From positions 13,498,679-13,562,678 of the forward strand of contig CM028923.1 in NCBI GenBank assembly GCA_016801845.1: 64,000 nucleotides of DNA, in the 5' to 3' direction. This document shows, one piece after another, positions 26,354 to 37,410 of this stretch (positions are counted from its first letter, which is position 1; every line of letters begins with the position of its first letter). The position numbers and the translations under genes are program-made. The stretch is from Polydactylus sextarius (Eukaryota; Chordata; Actinopteri; Polynemidae). A model generated the notes under the pieces. It worked only from the letters and a program-made list of their open reading frames with translations, was not told the DNA's origin and did no database searches.

Positions 26354-27225
26354 TAAAACTTTAGCTCCAAACATTAAGTCAAAATACTTAGCTTATAATT
26401 CTTGTAGTGGACATGCAAATAAATGATGTTGTTCTGTATTGTAGAGTAGAAATGGATGAAATTGATATTATAAGACCTCCTCCATTTCTTTTACTCCTAT
26501 TTCCAATGTTGAGAATAAGAGTTGACTAAAAATACCACTATTGTTTTATTTGATGTCTGCAGTTACAGTTGGTAACAGTGAAAGTTTTTTTTTTTTTTTT
26601 TTTTTAAATAATACAGATCAAAACAAACATTTTGCAAAATAAACTATTGTCATTTTGATAAAAAGATCAATGTCACTGTTTAATAAAAAGACCAGGGTCA
26701 ATGATTGGCCTTTTTATGTCATTCAGTGAGCAACAATAATGTGATCCTATGCTGTGCACAGCGTGAGTCTGTGAGCAGCAGGAGCTGGTTGTGTCTGACT
26801 GAGAAGCTGAAGATGTACATCCTGTCTCCTGCAGCTTCATCTAAAAGCTCTTCACCACGGCTGCTCCTGACTGATCCATTACTCCCTGAGATATTTCACA
26901 CTGATCCGCTCTCAGAAAATGACCATTTTGTAGATGCATGTTTGATGGACCGTAGCAATAAGTGCTAAGCTCGCAGATAAACACATTGTACTTCCCGTGA
27001 CTGCTTCATAACAACCCTCACGAAACATACTACAGGCTTTTATTGTTGTGTAGGTTTCACCTTTGTCTTAATGGTTTCCCACCAGTATAGTGTCTCAGTT
27101 CTCAGAGACGTGGTGGGGGTGGAGGTATTGAGTAACAAGGTAATGGAGTGGGAGGTGGATATGGAAGCATCAGTGACTATTCTCTGTTGTTGTATTGCGT
27201 GCGCGCGCATGTGCGTGTATGTGTT

Positions 27226-27420
27226 TTTCCTACATTGTGGGGACTTAAACCTATCTACACACTCTGTTTTGGGGACCTGTCTCCCTTATGGGGACAAAAA
27301 GCTGGTCCCCATAATGTAAAAAACATAAAATGAAGGTGAAGACATGACTTAAGGTTTGGTTAAGGTGATGGTCAGGTTTAGATAAAGGTTAAGCAAGTGG
27401 TGCCAACAATTGAGATGTCT
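27226..27420 (+). repeat. GGGGAC-rich teleost repeat
   Basis: 'TTGTGGGGACTTAAACC', 'TATGGGGACAAAAAGCTGG', 'TCCCCATAATGTAAAAAACA', then 'TTAAGGTTTGGTTAAGGTGA' and 'GGTTTAGATAAAGGTTAAG'. It is a recognisable dispersed fish repeat whose right part is a decayed G/T-rich tandem. Confidence 0.6.
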
Positions 27421-28901
27421 AGGGTTTCCCGAAAATGAATCACTGTGTTTATGTGTGTGTGACCGGTCGAGTGTGTCTACATATCACACAGCCGTTAACG
27501 GCACACTGTGGGTTTGGAATTGAGCGTCATAAGTAAGAGGGTAAAGGTCATTTGACATTTTGTTTCCAATCAGAGCAGCAGCTCTTCCCGGCTCAGGATC
27601 ACTCCACTAAATGGTCTGAAGCTCCTAAAATGAATGTGGGGAACAAGAGAATAAATGACTGCTCTTACAGAAATTATTTTAATTTGAAAAAAAAAAAAAA
27701 AAACCTCACAGGCGTATTTTGTGGAATCAAGAAAATGATATTAAATTGGAGGGAAAAAAAACATGTCTAAATGTCATGTGTAGGGTATAGTGTGTGGGTG
27801 TTTATTCATGAGAGAGAAGAAAGGGGCAGAGTTACAGTAATTGACGCTTTGTGAAGAGCTTTAAATTAAGGGGCGATCAGGTAGCAGGGATGTAAGCAGG
27901 ATGTAAAGACGGTGGCGTGCAGCTGTCGGCTGGCTGTTTGCCCCGGAGGCAGCCACTCTGTGATTCAGGCAACGTCGGCGGGAGATATGGGGCACAGAGA
28001 GGAGAGGCTATTGTTGACATGAAAGGCAACTGTTTGCGGAGGAAACATAAGACTTGCTCTGCTGCAGGTTTTTTGACCTTTACTGAACTTGACTGAGTTT
28101 TGGGCACTTTTACATAAATACCCTAGTCTCACCTCTCTCTGTTATTTATTACTGAAGCAGTAATTGATATTATTCACTTTTTCCATAAATGTCCATTATA
28201 GACTGTATGAAGATGGATGTATTTTAAGTGAAGCCAAAAGGTGGTTCCTGCCATCTTAGGTTTATCTTATTGTGCTCACGCATGTTCAAATCTTCAGTTT
28301 CCTGAGCAGTTACAAACTTAGTTAATCCCATCACTTGTTTGGTGAAATATATAACAAGCTAATTGAGCTTAATTAATTGTTGATGATTTTTTTTAATGAA
28401 CATTGAAACCGTGGAGGTTGTAAGACTTTAAAATGGGTCAAAAGAAAAACTCCATTCCAACAGTTGATGTAATTAAAATGTAACCGTGTACGGATTACAG
28501 ATGCAACTAGTGTTGCTGTTAATCACACTAAACCACTTCCATTAATAATAGTTAGCGTCACCAGAAAGTAAAACAGACTTTCCACTAGATTGCTCAGGAA
28601 AAACACTGTTTTTGTGATACATTAACTCACAAACATAAACATTGAAATGTACTGGAAAAGTGGAAAACCCCTGGACAGTAAAATTCAAAACTGAGAAGCT
28701 GCAAATCAAAACTCTGTTTGACTGTTGATCCAAATGATTCGGCAGGATAATCGTCTACTTTATCAACATGGGGTGTTTACTGTAGAGTTTATATAAATTG
28801 ACAGTGTACCAGTTTTTTCAAAAGCGATCTCAAACTGTTGTGATTGACCCCTAGTGGCTGGCTGCATGTATACACACACACACACACACACACATATACA
28901 G

Positions 28902-28934
<33 letters not shown>

Positions 28935-31009
28935 ATAGGCCATGAAACCTGGCACTTACTGTCTTCAGATCAGATGATTGGAAGGAGGTGGACGTGCTTC
29001 ATCGAGCATTTTACACAGTTGTTGGTGTAAACAGGCAATGTTGCCAATTTAGCACCTCTGTCAATTCATTTAGCAACTTCTCAGACACGTTTAGCATCTT
29101 TTTCCCAACAAATTACAGAATTTTGGACAAACCTTAGCTGCTAACTGCTTGTGGAGTAGACTCATCAATATTGCCCCCTCAACATGACGTTGATACTTAC
29201 GCATCTCATTTAACTGACTGTACAGCAGCTGATAGACATGAGTGAGCTTCTGACTTTCTCTCTGAGTGATCATTTTATAGGTAAACATGACATGAAATTG
29301 ATTTTGCCAGACGATGCCGTGGTAATAAAATTAGTATTTTTAGCAGAGCAGGAGCTTAGAAGTGACTGCTGCTTAGCATATCATCTTCATGGGTTTAAGT
29401 CACTATTTCATACTCATTCTATTGTGTGACAACAGAAGCTAAAGAACATTCATGTGAACATCTTAACTGTGGATTCAGTTGTGTTAAATTGCTGAATGTG
29501 TTTGCTTGGAGAGCAGGAGAGAAATGAACAGATAAAGGACGTAATGATTCCATGAATATGTTAATTATTGGAAATTTCAGCTTCTTTCAAACATTTGACC
29601 TCATCGTGCTCTGACACGTCTTGCACGTATGTCATTCGGACACGTGCCCTTTTTTTTCGATGCACTAGGCAATAATTTGCCTTAATGATCATTCTTTAGT
29701 TATGATGAACAATAATTGATCAAAGCAATTATTAAAAATGCTCATCCCTTAATAGCGTGATAAAAAATGAACAAGGTAATGACTTATTGATGGTACACTG
29801 CACCATGCGGCTGCTTTAAGGGATAATATGAAGCTCATTAGGAAGTGGAGGAAATCTAGTGTTAGAAGATGTTCGACACTACGGTGAAATGTTGGGTTCA
29901 AATAAGGTTTATAAGGTTCGTAAGAAATCTCTTTTAAATGCATATTTTACTTGAAAATAAAACCAAAAACAAGTCATATACTGGAGACAGGACACATGAA
30001 AATGAATGTGCATATATATAATACACAGCTATGGACTGTCGGCTTTGTCATGTTTGTTCAGTGGCTCGGTGCAGGTTGTACAATCGAGGTGGGACAGTGA
30101 TAGATGAGCCTCCTTAAAATATGTGCGTGTGGTTGTGTTGAGTGTGTGATGTCATGTCAACAGCCCTTGAGGTCTGCTGGTTGTGGTCATTGCTCAGAGA
30201 CTCTGACTAAACTTAGACTCACACACACACACACAGAGGCAGGTCTGCAGCATGATGCCCAGAGTCAGGGACAACAAACACCGACAGCCGATGCAGCCGG
30301 GCTGAAGCAGCGCTGACACAGGAGAATGTAATGTGTTTTGATAGATGCTTAGGGCTAAACAGGAAAGAAAGGCAGAGTTACAGTGACAACGGTTGTTTGT
30401 TTGGCTTTCTGTCAGTGGAGCTGGACACAAATATCACAGAAGTCTAATATCAGGCAGTATCCTCTGGAAAGGCAGAAAGGCAGCGTCAATAAGATATTTA
30501 CTGACCCGATGACCCCAAGCATCTATGTTTGATTTTCATGAATTCAGCAATGTTTTGCTTCTAAGTCTCATGTCTGAGCCTCTGATCAGATCAAAGTAGA
30601 AGACTCAGCTTTAAACTTTGACATAAATAAAACGTGGCTGATGTTTATTAATGGTAAAAAAGTTCAAGATGCCTAAAGTTGATTTACATGTTGTAATGAA
30701 GAGAGTGGAGAACAAAGGCTGCCAGGTAATACATATTAAACGGCAGTGAACAGAACAAATACCACTGTTACTTACTGTATGTCTATTATTAGTTTGGAGG
30801 TTTAAAGAATGTTTTAAAAATTCGTCCTGGGGTGGCAGAGGCTAAAACTTACTGTGTTGAGGAAAGGAGATTCAGGATATCACAAAGTCATGTCATCAAT
30901 ACCACCTTAAACTTCAGGCAGAATTTCATCTGGCAAAAGAAAAAAAGCTAAAAATAACAATAATAGGATAATAGTAGACATGTCTGTATCATTTACCCTC
31001 ATCATGAAA
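27421..31009. other. Non-coding with microsatellites
   Basis: Poly-A at 27688-27703, a decayed 'TATAGACTGTATGAAGATGG' repeat near 28198, and the CA/TG palindrome near 28.9 kb. The remainder shows nothing I recognise. Confidence 0.5.
28869..28937. repeat. CA/TG palindromic microsatellite
   Basis: A TATACACA...CATATA arm of about 30 bp faces a TATATATGTG...GTATA arm across a short CAGTATA centre, so the whole locus can fold as one hairpin. It lies next to a fragment of the repeat seen at 2090-2330. Confidence 0.85.
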
Positions 31010-31210
31010 GCAGCTAGTTGAGGTGGTTCAGGCATCTGATCACGATGCATCCTGGGAAACTCCTATTGTAGGTTTTCCTTGGCATGTCCAACTGGTAGGC
31101 GATGTTGGGGTGGCCTCAGAGGACACTGGACAGATTATATATCTTCTATCGGCTGCCAGTACAGCTCTACCATGGTAAGCAGCTGAAGACGAATGGATGG
31201 ATATACTTCA
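31010..31210 (+). mobile_element. LINE-like 3'-end fragment, copy 3 of 5
   Basis: 'GAGGTGGTTCAGGCATCTGA', 'CGATGCATCCTGGGAAAC' and a tail ending 'GACGAATGGATGGATA' correspond to the 'LRWFGHLIRMPP' block and the usual ATGGATGGA tail of this element. Reading frames are broken. Confidence 0.65.
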
Positions 31211-31499
31211 TCACTTAGGGCAACACATCCCTCCTGCTCTGTCATATTTTATTCAGCAGTGCAACTTTTAAAGGTAAGAAACCACAGGCAGAACATTTTT
31301 AATGTACTGAAATCAGTCTTTCAGACTAGTGGGAAACCTCTACAATACACATTTTTAAATACAAATCTTTCCTGAGCAAAAACATTTGTTCGAAACTGTG
31401 TTGCAGAAGCCCATCAATACTTAGTTTCTGACGAGTCAACGAGAATCACAATTGGTTGAAGAGCTTATCTGGGCTTGAAGAAAACAAAACAAAGAAATC

Positions 31500-31620
31500 A
31501 AACTGGGTATGTTCTGATCATTTGGATCTATTACTTGATTCCAGCTGTTGGGTGTTTATAATAGCACAGCTGGCTTTCCAGAGGAAGTACTCCCATTCGC
31601 TATTAAGGATGAATAATTGT
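31500..31620 (+). repeat. Repeat shared with 43.0 kb and 44.4 kb
   Basis: 'TATTACTTGATTCCAGCT', 'GCACAGCTGGCTTTCCAGAG' and 'AGTACTCCCATTCGC' recur: the first word at 43029-43046 (+), the others inverted at 44395-44440. These are three remnants of one dispersed element, unclassified. Confidence 0.6.
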
Positions 31621-33138
31621 TGATTGTGAAATCTTCCCAAAACAGTCCAGCAACCTACTCACGCAAGTATCACTAGACTATAGTTTGCTCTGCGTTTGGT
31701 CTGAACACATCATTATACTGAGGAACAGGGTTTTCATTGGACTCTGGTGTCAAACTATCTGACATATTTTTGAGGTCTGATGTTGCCACAAGAGTTGAGG
31801 CCTGACTTAGCTTCTCTGTCCATACAAGATACTTAGTGTGAATATCCACCAACCTTTCTCCAACAAACTTTCCACAATGAAACCTTAATTTTTCTGCTTT
31901 GAGATCATCATCTAAATCTCCTCTTGGCCTCCACCAGTGCACTTCCTGCAGTGAACTGAGCAATTAGTTGACCTTCACCATGATCAGAGCCGTAACAGTA
32001 AAACATGACAGTGTGTTGAAACACCTCTCACTGCATCTGAGGCTTGTGGACAATGCACCATTATATTCCCTCAGTAGATACTTCATCTACCCCAGTATAT
32101 TTTACAACATGTCCCTAACTGAACCTTGTGCTTATGTCCACAAATCAGCCAGTTCACTCTGTGCCAAAAAGGCTGAGTGCGTGGGAGCAGTGACTCATTT
32201 CAAGCTATAAAACTATCCTGGAGCTAAGATGTGTGGCTGTTCATTTAAAGCTAATTAATACTTTTCCCCTCAATAAACTCAATATGCTCTTAGCCAGTGG
32301 CTACAAATTGAAATAGATATTTGACCAATGGCTACAAACTGCAATTGGCCTTTTACTAAAGCTTCCCAAAGAGGTTTAGACTGATTTCCCACCTTAAAGA
32401 CATCCATCTGATTTTACTTCATTTCTGTTCAATACGAAAATGTTATACAGGCAAAGAAATCCTACTGGCACTGCTTCATTCAGTGTGGCTTGGTGAAGCA
32501 ACGTTAACTCCCCCACAGCTGACTGAACCACAGACTTTATACTGGAGGAACACGTCAGCTGCTACACTGTCACTTGTCATGGTTTCTTGTTCTAAGTCTT
32601 GAAGTGATCTGTTTGGGAAGTGTTATTAAACCCTCCTGTATTATCTGTTTATCTGGTAGTGAGGAGTACTTTAGCTCCTTTGGGGAAACACTGGCTAATG
32701 TTCTCACTACAACTCTACCACACACTGATTCATGACCCTGCCTCCATCCCTGAGACCGATAATTTCTTAATTGCACCTGAACTAGCTGCTAAGCAAAACA
32801 GTAATTGCACTGCAGAAAATTTAACGTGTGCTGTGGTGCTCTGCGCTCTGCTGGACATGTGAACTGTGTTTCAGTCAGTTTAAATTAAACTATAGGAGTC
32901 AATGGTGGTGGTAAATATTATGCATATCCAACCTGAATCACATCTCTGTGTGTTCACTGTTCAGCTTGAATGTGGTTTGAAGGTGTTCATTGTAACAAAC
33001 AAAAACGTTAGTTAGTGGAGCCACAGTACAAAAGTATTCCAAGCAAAGAAACAATACAAATCTGAAGCCAAATAAAAATGAGGGATGATAACAAAATAAC
33101 AGAGCAAGAACATGTGTTCCTGAGTCACTGACAATCCA
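31621..33138. other. Non-coding, unassigned
   Basis: A 96-codon minus-strand frame at 31673-31963 directly follows a known repeat remnant and probably belongs to it. No exon borders or family match were seen. Confidence 0.4.
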
Positions 33139-33176
33139 CATCACCCTTCCTGCCAGAAAAAAAAGGAAGGGTGATG
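33139..33176. repeat. Perfect 13-bp hairpin
   Basis: CATCACCCTTCCT and AGGAAGGGTGATG are exact reverse complements with a 12-base loop that is mostly A. Confidence 0.75.
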
Positions 33177-33229
33177 ACCAAAGTCAGATGGGTTACTGTT
33201 TTCTAAAGCAAAACTCAGTGGGTTATACT

Positions 33230-33660
33230 TCACAGGGAGCACGGCTACAAATCACATTCACACACCGATGGAACAGCAATTAGGGTTCATTATCTTGCCG
33301 AAGGACACCTCGACATGCCGACCGGGAAAGCTGGTAATCAAATTGCTGACCTTCCAACTAGTTGATAACAAAAGGTTTGAAAACAAGTTTTTGGCCCTTT
33401 AAATCATATTTCAAGATCCTTTGAGCAAATTTTAGTAGACAAAAGATCAGTGATCAAGGTCACGTTGACCTCATATTCACATGAACAGCTGTCATTAGCA
33501 ATTAATTACATCAGAAATAATTTCACAACATTTGGCACCAACATTGACTCGAACCACAGGCCACTGTGACCTCAAAATATGTTTTGGCCATAACTCAAAA
33601 ATTCATGGCCTAATAAACTGTGTGTGGATTCACAAAGACATAAGGTGGTAATTCTAGTTT
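33230..33660 (+). repeat. Teleost repeat remnants (two families)
   Basis: 33230-33360 holds 'CACATTCACACACCGATGG', 'GGGTTCATTATCTTGCCGAA' and 'GGACACCTCGACATGCCGAC', a repeat end seen all over fish genomes. 33380-33660 ('TTTGGCACCAACATTGACTC', 'TTTTGGCCATAACTCAAAAA') belongs to the family also found at 2420-2600. Confidence 0.6.
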
Positions 33661-33903
33661 CTGTTTACAGTTATTGTATGTGTCATATAATGTGAAACTG
33701 CTATTTTGAAAACTGTTGTATACATAAGTATAATTGATTAGCATTAAATTTAATTATCCAGTCTCAATACACTTACAGCTGCCATTCTTTAAGATGTAAA
33801 TGATCAAGGATCAAATTAAAATGCTTAAAGTGTGCGTATATACTGTTTGACTGCCATGTTTTTTTAGAACAGGAAGGTTCAAATAATATGCAAAAGGAAC
33901 TAG

Positions 33904-33946
33904 ATTAGAATAATAGTGCAACACAGAGGTGCACTATTATTCTAAT
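33904..33946. repeat. Perfect 17-bp hairpin
   Basis: ATTAGAATAATAGTGCA and TGCACTATTATTCTAAT are exact reverse complements, separated by nine bases (ACACAGAGG). The sequence is too short for a typical vertebrate pre-miRNA stem. Confidence 0.8.
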
Positions 33947-36900
33947 TTGCTGAATCAAAACAACAAAGATGCAAATAGCTGGGTAAAGACTGAGGTGGCA
34001 GAGGATTTCTCGTAACATCTGAGGATGAACACCTTACCTTTATAAATACAATTTTTATACTGTTACATTTAAGATACATCTTAAGTAACTAAAATCCATG
34101 TTCCATTGATGATGAAACCATCACTCTATGTAAATGCTGCTGTTCTTCTTTGACTACATTTCCTTTAAGACTTCCTCACCCTCCAGGCCAAGGAGTGAAT
34201 CATCAGAGTGGCCAGTAACATGATAAGCTAATATTTGTTGACTGATGGGAGAATTTAATTCATCAGGTCATTTTCATCTAATCTCAAGGAGCAGGCTGCA
34301 GCTGTTAAGACCATGTATTAAAATTCTGTGCTGCTGCAGAGTGCTTATGGACTCGATTATTCCACATAAAGAGGAAAATGGCCTCATAAACTAACTTTAT
34401 TTCAGGGTCCATAAAACTGCTGGCCTGTGGTAGAGTGTCTGATGAGTGGTGCAGTTAACTTAAAGAGCAGCCAGGTACACCTTGAACTGTCTCTGTTGTC
34501 AGTGCATCAGCCCTGGGCTCATGGGCGGGCATATAAATTTAGCCAACCTGTCTTCTGCATAGATCCCTTCGTCTATCACAGTGACTGTTGCTTTGTTCAG
34601 TTAACGCCTGTGGTTGTGGTTTGATTAGTTGCTAATGATGGCTGTTGAAACATTGCTAACCTTCAAGTCAGGTTAAGGGCCTGGAACCTGAACACCTTGT
34701 TCTTGTACGACTCTTATTCTCATTGTGAAACACAACATCCTTCACAGAGTTTGGATTTTGTTCTTGGTCAGTTGTATTTTTTTTTTTTACTCTGAGGGAT
34801 TTTCAAATGGTAAAACTAGCTATATATAGCTAACTAATTAGCAAGCTTATGTGCTTAAATTATAGCACTATAATGCAATCTCTGAATTCAAATATCACTT
34901 TACCAGCAGATCCTTTGGCCAAGTGAAGAGAAATCAGACATCTGTTGAGAGACATGTACACTACATCCCTTTCTGTTATAGTATTTCTAATTTGCATCAG
35001 TCAACTAGAAAAAATGCAGATTCTGAAATGTGCAGCCAATGATTTTAGAGTCACAGTAGTATTAAAGCTGTACTAATTGATATTTTCATTAGAATAATGG
35101 TATCATGTTTAGGGAAAAGATCAAATAAAGTTATCAACAAATGAAGAAGTTCCCATTAGCTCGGCAGTATGCAATATTTTACTTCCTATTAGCATGTTGA
35201 TTTAGTTTTTAAATTTGCACCTTTGTTTTGGTTCAAGAAAGAAATGTTGGACAGTGACACTGAATGAATGCTAATGATTCTCTGTGCGGTCCAGGCTTGC
35301 AATGGCCAAAGTTATAGATGCAGTTTTAAGTAACCAAAATAAGGAAAACAATGAGTTTGTTCCAGGCCTTTGTCATGAAAACTATGTTATTTACAGATTG
35401 AAAAATGGGGAAAATGAGTAGTTCTGCCCAAAGTGATAACCTGCCAGACAAGAGACTGATCTGCTTTAGCTTTAAAAATACTGTAATTCTGACTATTTCT
35501 GCTTGAAAGCAAACTGGCAATGCATTAAACTGAAAGGTTTCATTTTATGCTAGATTCTGATACCCATTTGTGTTTCAACATGGAAATATATCTGTCAAAT
35601 ACCTACAATACAATGTGACAATAGAGTGACAATACAGAGGAGGTCTGTGTAGAAATTTAGAGGCTGGTGTGAGATGATGGAGGCTCAGGGAATGAAGATC
35701 CTAACAGCTGAACTGGAGAGAGCTGTGGTGAGTTTTGGTGTGGTGACTGATCACAGCTTTTACCTAAAATTATGAAATCTAGATAAAATTAATATAGATA
35801 CATTTTACAACATATTTAATTTCTCCCACAAGCATAATTGCTCCAGTCAGTTCACAAAAAAACTATTAGTTGAAACTGCTGTAAACCTTTAATACATGTG
35901 GAAGCGTTTAAGTACTAGTGAACGATCAGTGCTATGTTGATGCCATGGACGGTTTGGCTCAGTATAGTAAAAATGTCCTTTCAGGTATAATTGTTAGAGT
36001 AAACTGTAGCAAACCTTAGGCTGAACACTCTGCTATCTCTTCCCACCCACCCACACATTCTTCCTTACATACGCCTCTGCTCAGTATTACAACACTTTTG
36101 GTGATTTATGAGCAAATTGCGCTGTAGTCCCCTTCTGAATTTACACTGATAGCTCTGGGGACCAATTCAATTCAGGCTGGAGAGGGGAGGGGGGGGGGGG
36201 AGAACAGCCCTGGCTGCTGCTTTCCCATTACATGGTAAATCTCCAGAGAATGAGACAGAGGTGTGCGACTCAGCAGAAATCCAAATCTTCTGAAAGCAGC
36301 AATTTATATGCACGTGGTTTTTCTGTATCATAGAGTAATAAAAAAGGCTGATTAAGTGACTTTTTCACTTTTAATTGCCACTTGAATGGGCCGATACGCC
36401 TAAAGGACCTACGGTGCATGTGCTAGTATTTTTCACACCATATGGAGGAAGAAAATCTTTTTCTCTTTTTTCCTCTGTGTAGTAAGAATTTCTTCTAAAA
36501 ACAGAACAGTTGTTGCGTAAGAAGAGAACCTGATATGTTTATATTCATGCCAGATGAAATTAACCATGACAAAATAAAAACAACATCTAACTGCTAACTT
36601 TTCCACTTGATTCACTGATTAGCAGTATCAATTGGTTCTGCTACTGATTTTTCAATAAGAAATCCATTCAGTCCAACAGTATACTTGGTACTATGGTGTA
36701 ATCAATAGGTCTAGTGATTCTCTGTCATCCAGTTGAATATTTAAGCAACCAACCAGTGGCTGGCTGAACTAACTACTTTGTTGTATTGAATTGAACTCCC
36801 TCAAATGTTCTCTATTTATCATTCAACAAAACAACAAAGAAAAATCTCTAAAAAGTCATTAAAACTGAAACACGCTGCTTTATCCAAGTCTCAGGTAACC

Positions 36901-37229
36901 GTTTTATACTCATTACAGTAAAATAAAACTCTCACTCAAATTCCCTCTCTCCCAACATCCCCCAGGCAAGGAACAACCATCAGAGAGGAAATAAATAACT
37001 GATATTTGGCAGCAATAGTGTGTAGGAAAAAGGACACAGCAATACAGTTAAAAAATTTAGGATTACTTCTATTACCTCAGTTCTCTTAGAAGCATGTAGT
37101 CTCACCAAGAGATCAAAATCTTATAACTGGCAAAAACAAACATCCTTATATACCACCCCCATTCAACAAGGGCGCAATTCAAACTTTCCATTCAAATTTT
37201 CTCTTTGCTATAATACAAAACCTCTGTAG
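33947..37229. other. AT-rich non-coding
   Basis: A poly-T at about 34777-34788 and an unbroken G run near 36189-36202. No coding exon or clear mobile element. Confidence 0.5.
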
Positions 37230-37410
37230 GTCTAATTATCCACTCACATTTTTTCTTGTACCACTAATATGCAGATGACACCCAACTTTTCCTCTTGTGA
37301 GATTGACAGACAAATCAAATGTCTCTCAGTTCAATATCCACACGCAGCCTCCGACTAAACCTCCAAGACTAAAGTAAGTGAGTTTTCCCGACCATCTCTA
37401 CAAACAAGGC
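37230..37410 (+). mobile_element. LINE reverse transcriptase fragment with YADD catalytic motif
   Basis: YADDTQLFLL is encoded at about 37270-37300. It is followed after a short gap by a segment resembling 'RLNxxKT' (LRLNLQ) near 37350. YADD is the RT active-site box. The frames before and after it are interrupted, so this is a remnant, probably of the same broad LINE type as at 15 kb. Confidence 0.7.

Noticed and set aside
31673..31963. 96-codon minus-strand frame with fairly normal composition
   Set aside because: It adjoins a repeat remnant, lacks splice borders and matches no family I know; possibly part of a transposable element.
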